Below are positions 63,036-64,000 of a stretch of 64,000 nt of DNA, piece after piece. The notes beneath the pieces were generated by a model that saw nothing but the letters and a program-made list of their open reading frames with translations, made no database searches and had not been told where the DNA came from. The DNA is from Deltaproteobacteria bacterium. GTDB lineage: Bacteria; Myxococcota_A; Polyangia; GCA-2747355; JADLHG01. The first letter of the stretch is position 1. The number at the start of each line of letters is the position of its first letter. The translations under genes were made by a program, and so were the position numbers. The DNA lies in assembly GCA_020848905.1 (NCBI GenBank), contig JADLHG010000029.1:39620-103619 (forward strand). The letters run 5' to 3'.

Positions 63036-63839
63036 GTGAGCATCTTCCGTTCTGATCTCTTCGCCGGCCAGGTGGCACTCGTGACGGGAGGTGGCACGGG
63101 CATCGGACGCGGCGTGGCGGAGGCCCTGGCCGCCCACGGGGCCGCGACGGCCCTGCTCAGCCGAAACGTCGAACACCTGGAGCCCACGGCGGCGGCGCTG
63201 CGCGGCCGCACGGGCAGCCCCTGCCTGGCCCTGGCCGCCGACGTGCGCCGGCCCGAGGAGGTGGACCGCGCGGTCGGGCGGGTCGTCGCCGAGCTCGGGC
63301 GCCTGGACATGGTGGTGAACGGCGCGGCAGGCAACTTCCTCTGCCCCGCGGCCGCCCTGAGCCCAAACGGCTTCGGGACCGTGCTCGACATCGACGCGAA
63401 GGGGACCTTCAACGTGTGCCGCGCGGCCTTCGCGCAGTGGATGCGCGAGCACGGTGGCCGGATCCTGAATCTCAGCGCCACGCTGCACTACGGGGGGACG
63501 CCCGGCCAGCTCCACGCCTCGGCGGCCAAGGCGGCCGTGGACGCGCTCACGCGCAACCTGGCGGTGGAATGGGGGCCCTTCGGGATCCGTACGAACGCCG
63601 TAGCTCCCGGTCCCATCGGCGACACCGAAGGGACTCGGAGGCTCCTGCAGGGTGAGCTCGCGCACCGCGCACCGGAGCTGATTCCGATCCGGCGCCTGGG
63701 CAGCGTCGAGGACGTAGCCCAGCTCTGCCTCGTCCTTCTGAGCGAGGCTGCCCGGAACATCAACGGCGCAGTGGTGGTGACAGATGGTGGCCATTGCCTG
63801 GTCGGAGCCTACGACCGGTTGATGGGAACGAGCGTGTGA
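63036..63839 (+). CDS. SDR oxidoreductase, 2,4-dienoyl-CoA-reductase-like
   Basis: GAGGAG 8 bases upstream sets GTG at 63036 and gives 267 residues. The NADP site is Gly-Gly-Gly-Thr-Gly-Ile-Gly-Arg-Gly, followed by Leu-Leu-Ser-Arg-Asn. Asn-Gly-Ala-Ala-Gly-Asn-Phe-Leu-Cys-Pro, Asp-Ile-Asp-Ala-Lys-Gly-Thr-Phe-Asn and Val-Ala-Pro-Gly-Pro-Ile-Gly-Asp-Thr-Glu-Gly match the peroxisomal-type dienoyl-CoA reductases that reduce unsaturated fatty acyl-CoA during beta-oxidation. The usual Tyr-X3-Lys is replaced by His-Ala-Ser-Ala-Ala-Lys, as expected for that branch, which does not rely on the Tyr. It faces away from the small basic gene, with a 132-base spacer. Confidence 0.88.
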   Translation: MSIFRSDLFAGQVALVTGGGTGIGRGVAEALAAHGAATALLSRNVEHLEPTAAALRGRTGSPCLALAADVRRPEEVDRAVGRVVAELGRLDMVVNGAAGNFLCPAAALSPNGFGTVLDIDAKGTFNVCRAAFAQWMREHGGRILNLSATLHYGGTPGQLHASAAKAAVDALTRNLAVEWGPFGIRTNAVAPGPIGDTEGTRRLLQGELAHRAPELIPIRRLGSVEDVAQLCLVLLSEAARNINGAVVVTDGGHCLVGAYDRLMGTSV

Positions 63840-63881
63840 CGGCGCCGCGCCGACCACGCACCCCGCCGTGATTCTGTCGTA

Positions 63882-63926
63882 GGTCAGCCATAATGTCCGC
63901 CTAACGGGTCAGCAAGAATGTCCGCC
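63882..63926 (+). repeat. Two direct 20-base repeats at an IS left end
   Basis: GGTCAGCCATAATGTCCGCC (63882-63901) and GGTCAGCAAGAATGTCCGCC (63907-63926) match at 18 of 20 positions, 25 bases apart start to start. They stand just before the transposase start, as expected for repeated transposase-binding sites in an IS end. Confidence 0.65.
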
Positions 63927-63943
63927 CTCGTGCATACGAGGGA

Positions 63944-64000
63944 ATGATCTTGCTGAGCAACCGAGGGTGGAGGCGGCTGCAAGCCGTGCGACGCGTCGAG
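63944..64000 (+). mobile_element. Insertion sequence: N-terminus of a transposase (partial)
   Basis: ATG at 63944, preceded by GAGGG, opens a frame of 19 codons to the window edge reading MILLSNRGWRRLQAVRRVE. The start Leu-Leu-Ser-Asn-Arg-X-Trp-Arg-Arg-Leu resembles ISNCY/IS1202-type transposases, which continue with a helix-turn-helix and a DDE domain. The tandem 20-base repeats upstream support an IS end. The family name is from memory of N-terminal sequences, so it is tentative. Confidence 0.6.

Noticed and set aside
63944..64000. Peptide start as part of a chromosomal regulator
   Set aside because: The two direct repeats just upstream and the Leu-Leu-Ser-Asn-Arg start fit a transposase better, though the truncation leaves some doubt.

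Overview
The window is a high-G+C (roughly two-thirds G+C by eye) bacterial chromosome segment, gene-dense on both strands. It most likely comes from a member of the Myxococcota or a related former-deltaproteobacterial lineage. The pointers are a MYXO-CTERM-like sorting tail, many Asp/Pro-rich lipoproteins, thrombospondin type-3 calcium repeats, a eukaryote-like Ser/Thr kinase, abundant two-component systems, a sigma-54 regulator, and a LexA-like site whose half-sites resemble the box described for Myxococcus. Most genes sit in tightly overlapping operons with ATGA or GTGA stop/start junctions. No CRISPR array, rRNA or prophage is visible. There is one tRNA gene and one insertion-sequence end, at the right edge.

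Layout. 1-9.6 kb: lipoproteins, an ArnT/PMT-like glycosyltransferase, a purL-purQ pair and a Ser/Thr kinase. 9.7-12.3 kb: an outer-membrane barrel gene overlapping a 13-haem c-type cytochrome gene, a possible electron conduit. 12.3-17.2 kb (minus): LarE-like sulfur transferase, PilZ protein, two small Cys-motif proteins, a beta-helix lipoprotein and a response-regulator/histidine-kinase fusion. 17.3-19.2 kb (plus): elongation factor P and its probable modifying enzyme EpmA. 19.2-22.2 kb: uvrA, whose start codon shares one base with the CCA end of tRNA-Leu(UAA). 22.3-30 kb: aat, a calcium-repeat lipoprotein, a CPBP protease and a Reg_prop-type two-component system. 28.7-32.5 kb: the mrfA-mrfB repair pair behind a LexA-like double operator. 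32.6-34.3 kb: a VWA lipoprotein.

34.3-56.4 kb (minus) is the most unusual part. A solute-binding lipoprotein, a sensor kinase and an NtrC-type sigma-54 activator form one overlapping three-gene unit. Directly downstream lie two matching inverted repeats and a well-spaced sigma-54 promoter. These precede a run of about 17 kb: outer-membrane barrel, GH13 enzyme with a dockerin-like tail, cohesin-like lipoprotein, two large modular lipoproteins with related domains, and a second GH13 protein whose MYXO-CTERM tail runs in frame into another lipoprotein. I read this as a self-regulated alpha-glucan-degrading surface system, possibly held together by a cohesin-dockerin-like contact. I do not recognise it as a described system.

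56.5-64 kb: a barrel protein, a sugar-nucleotide epimerase, the yicC-remA-gmk-rel series without rpoZ, a 53-residue basic protein, a dienoyl-CoA-reductase-like SDR, and the left end of an IS element with the first 19 codons of its transposase.
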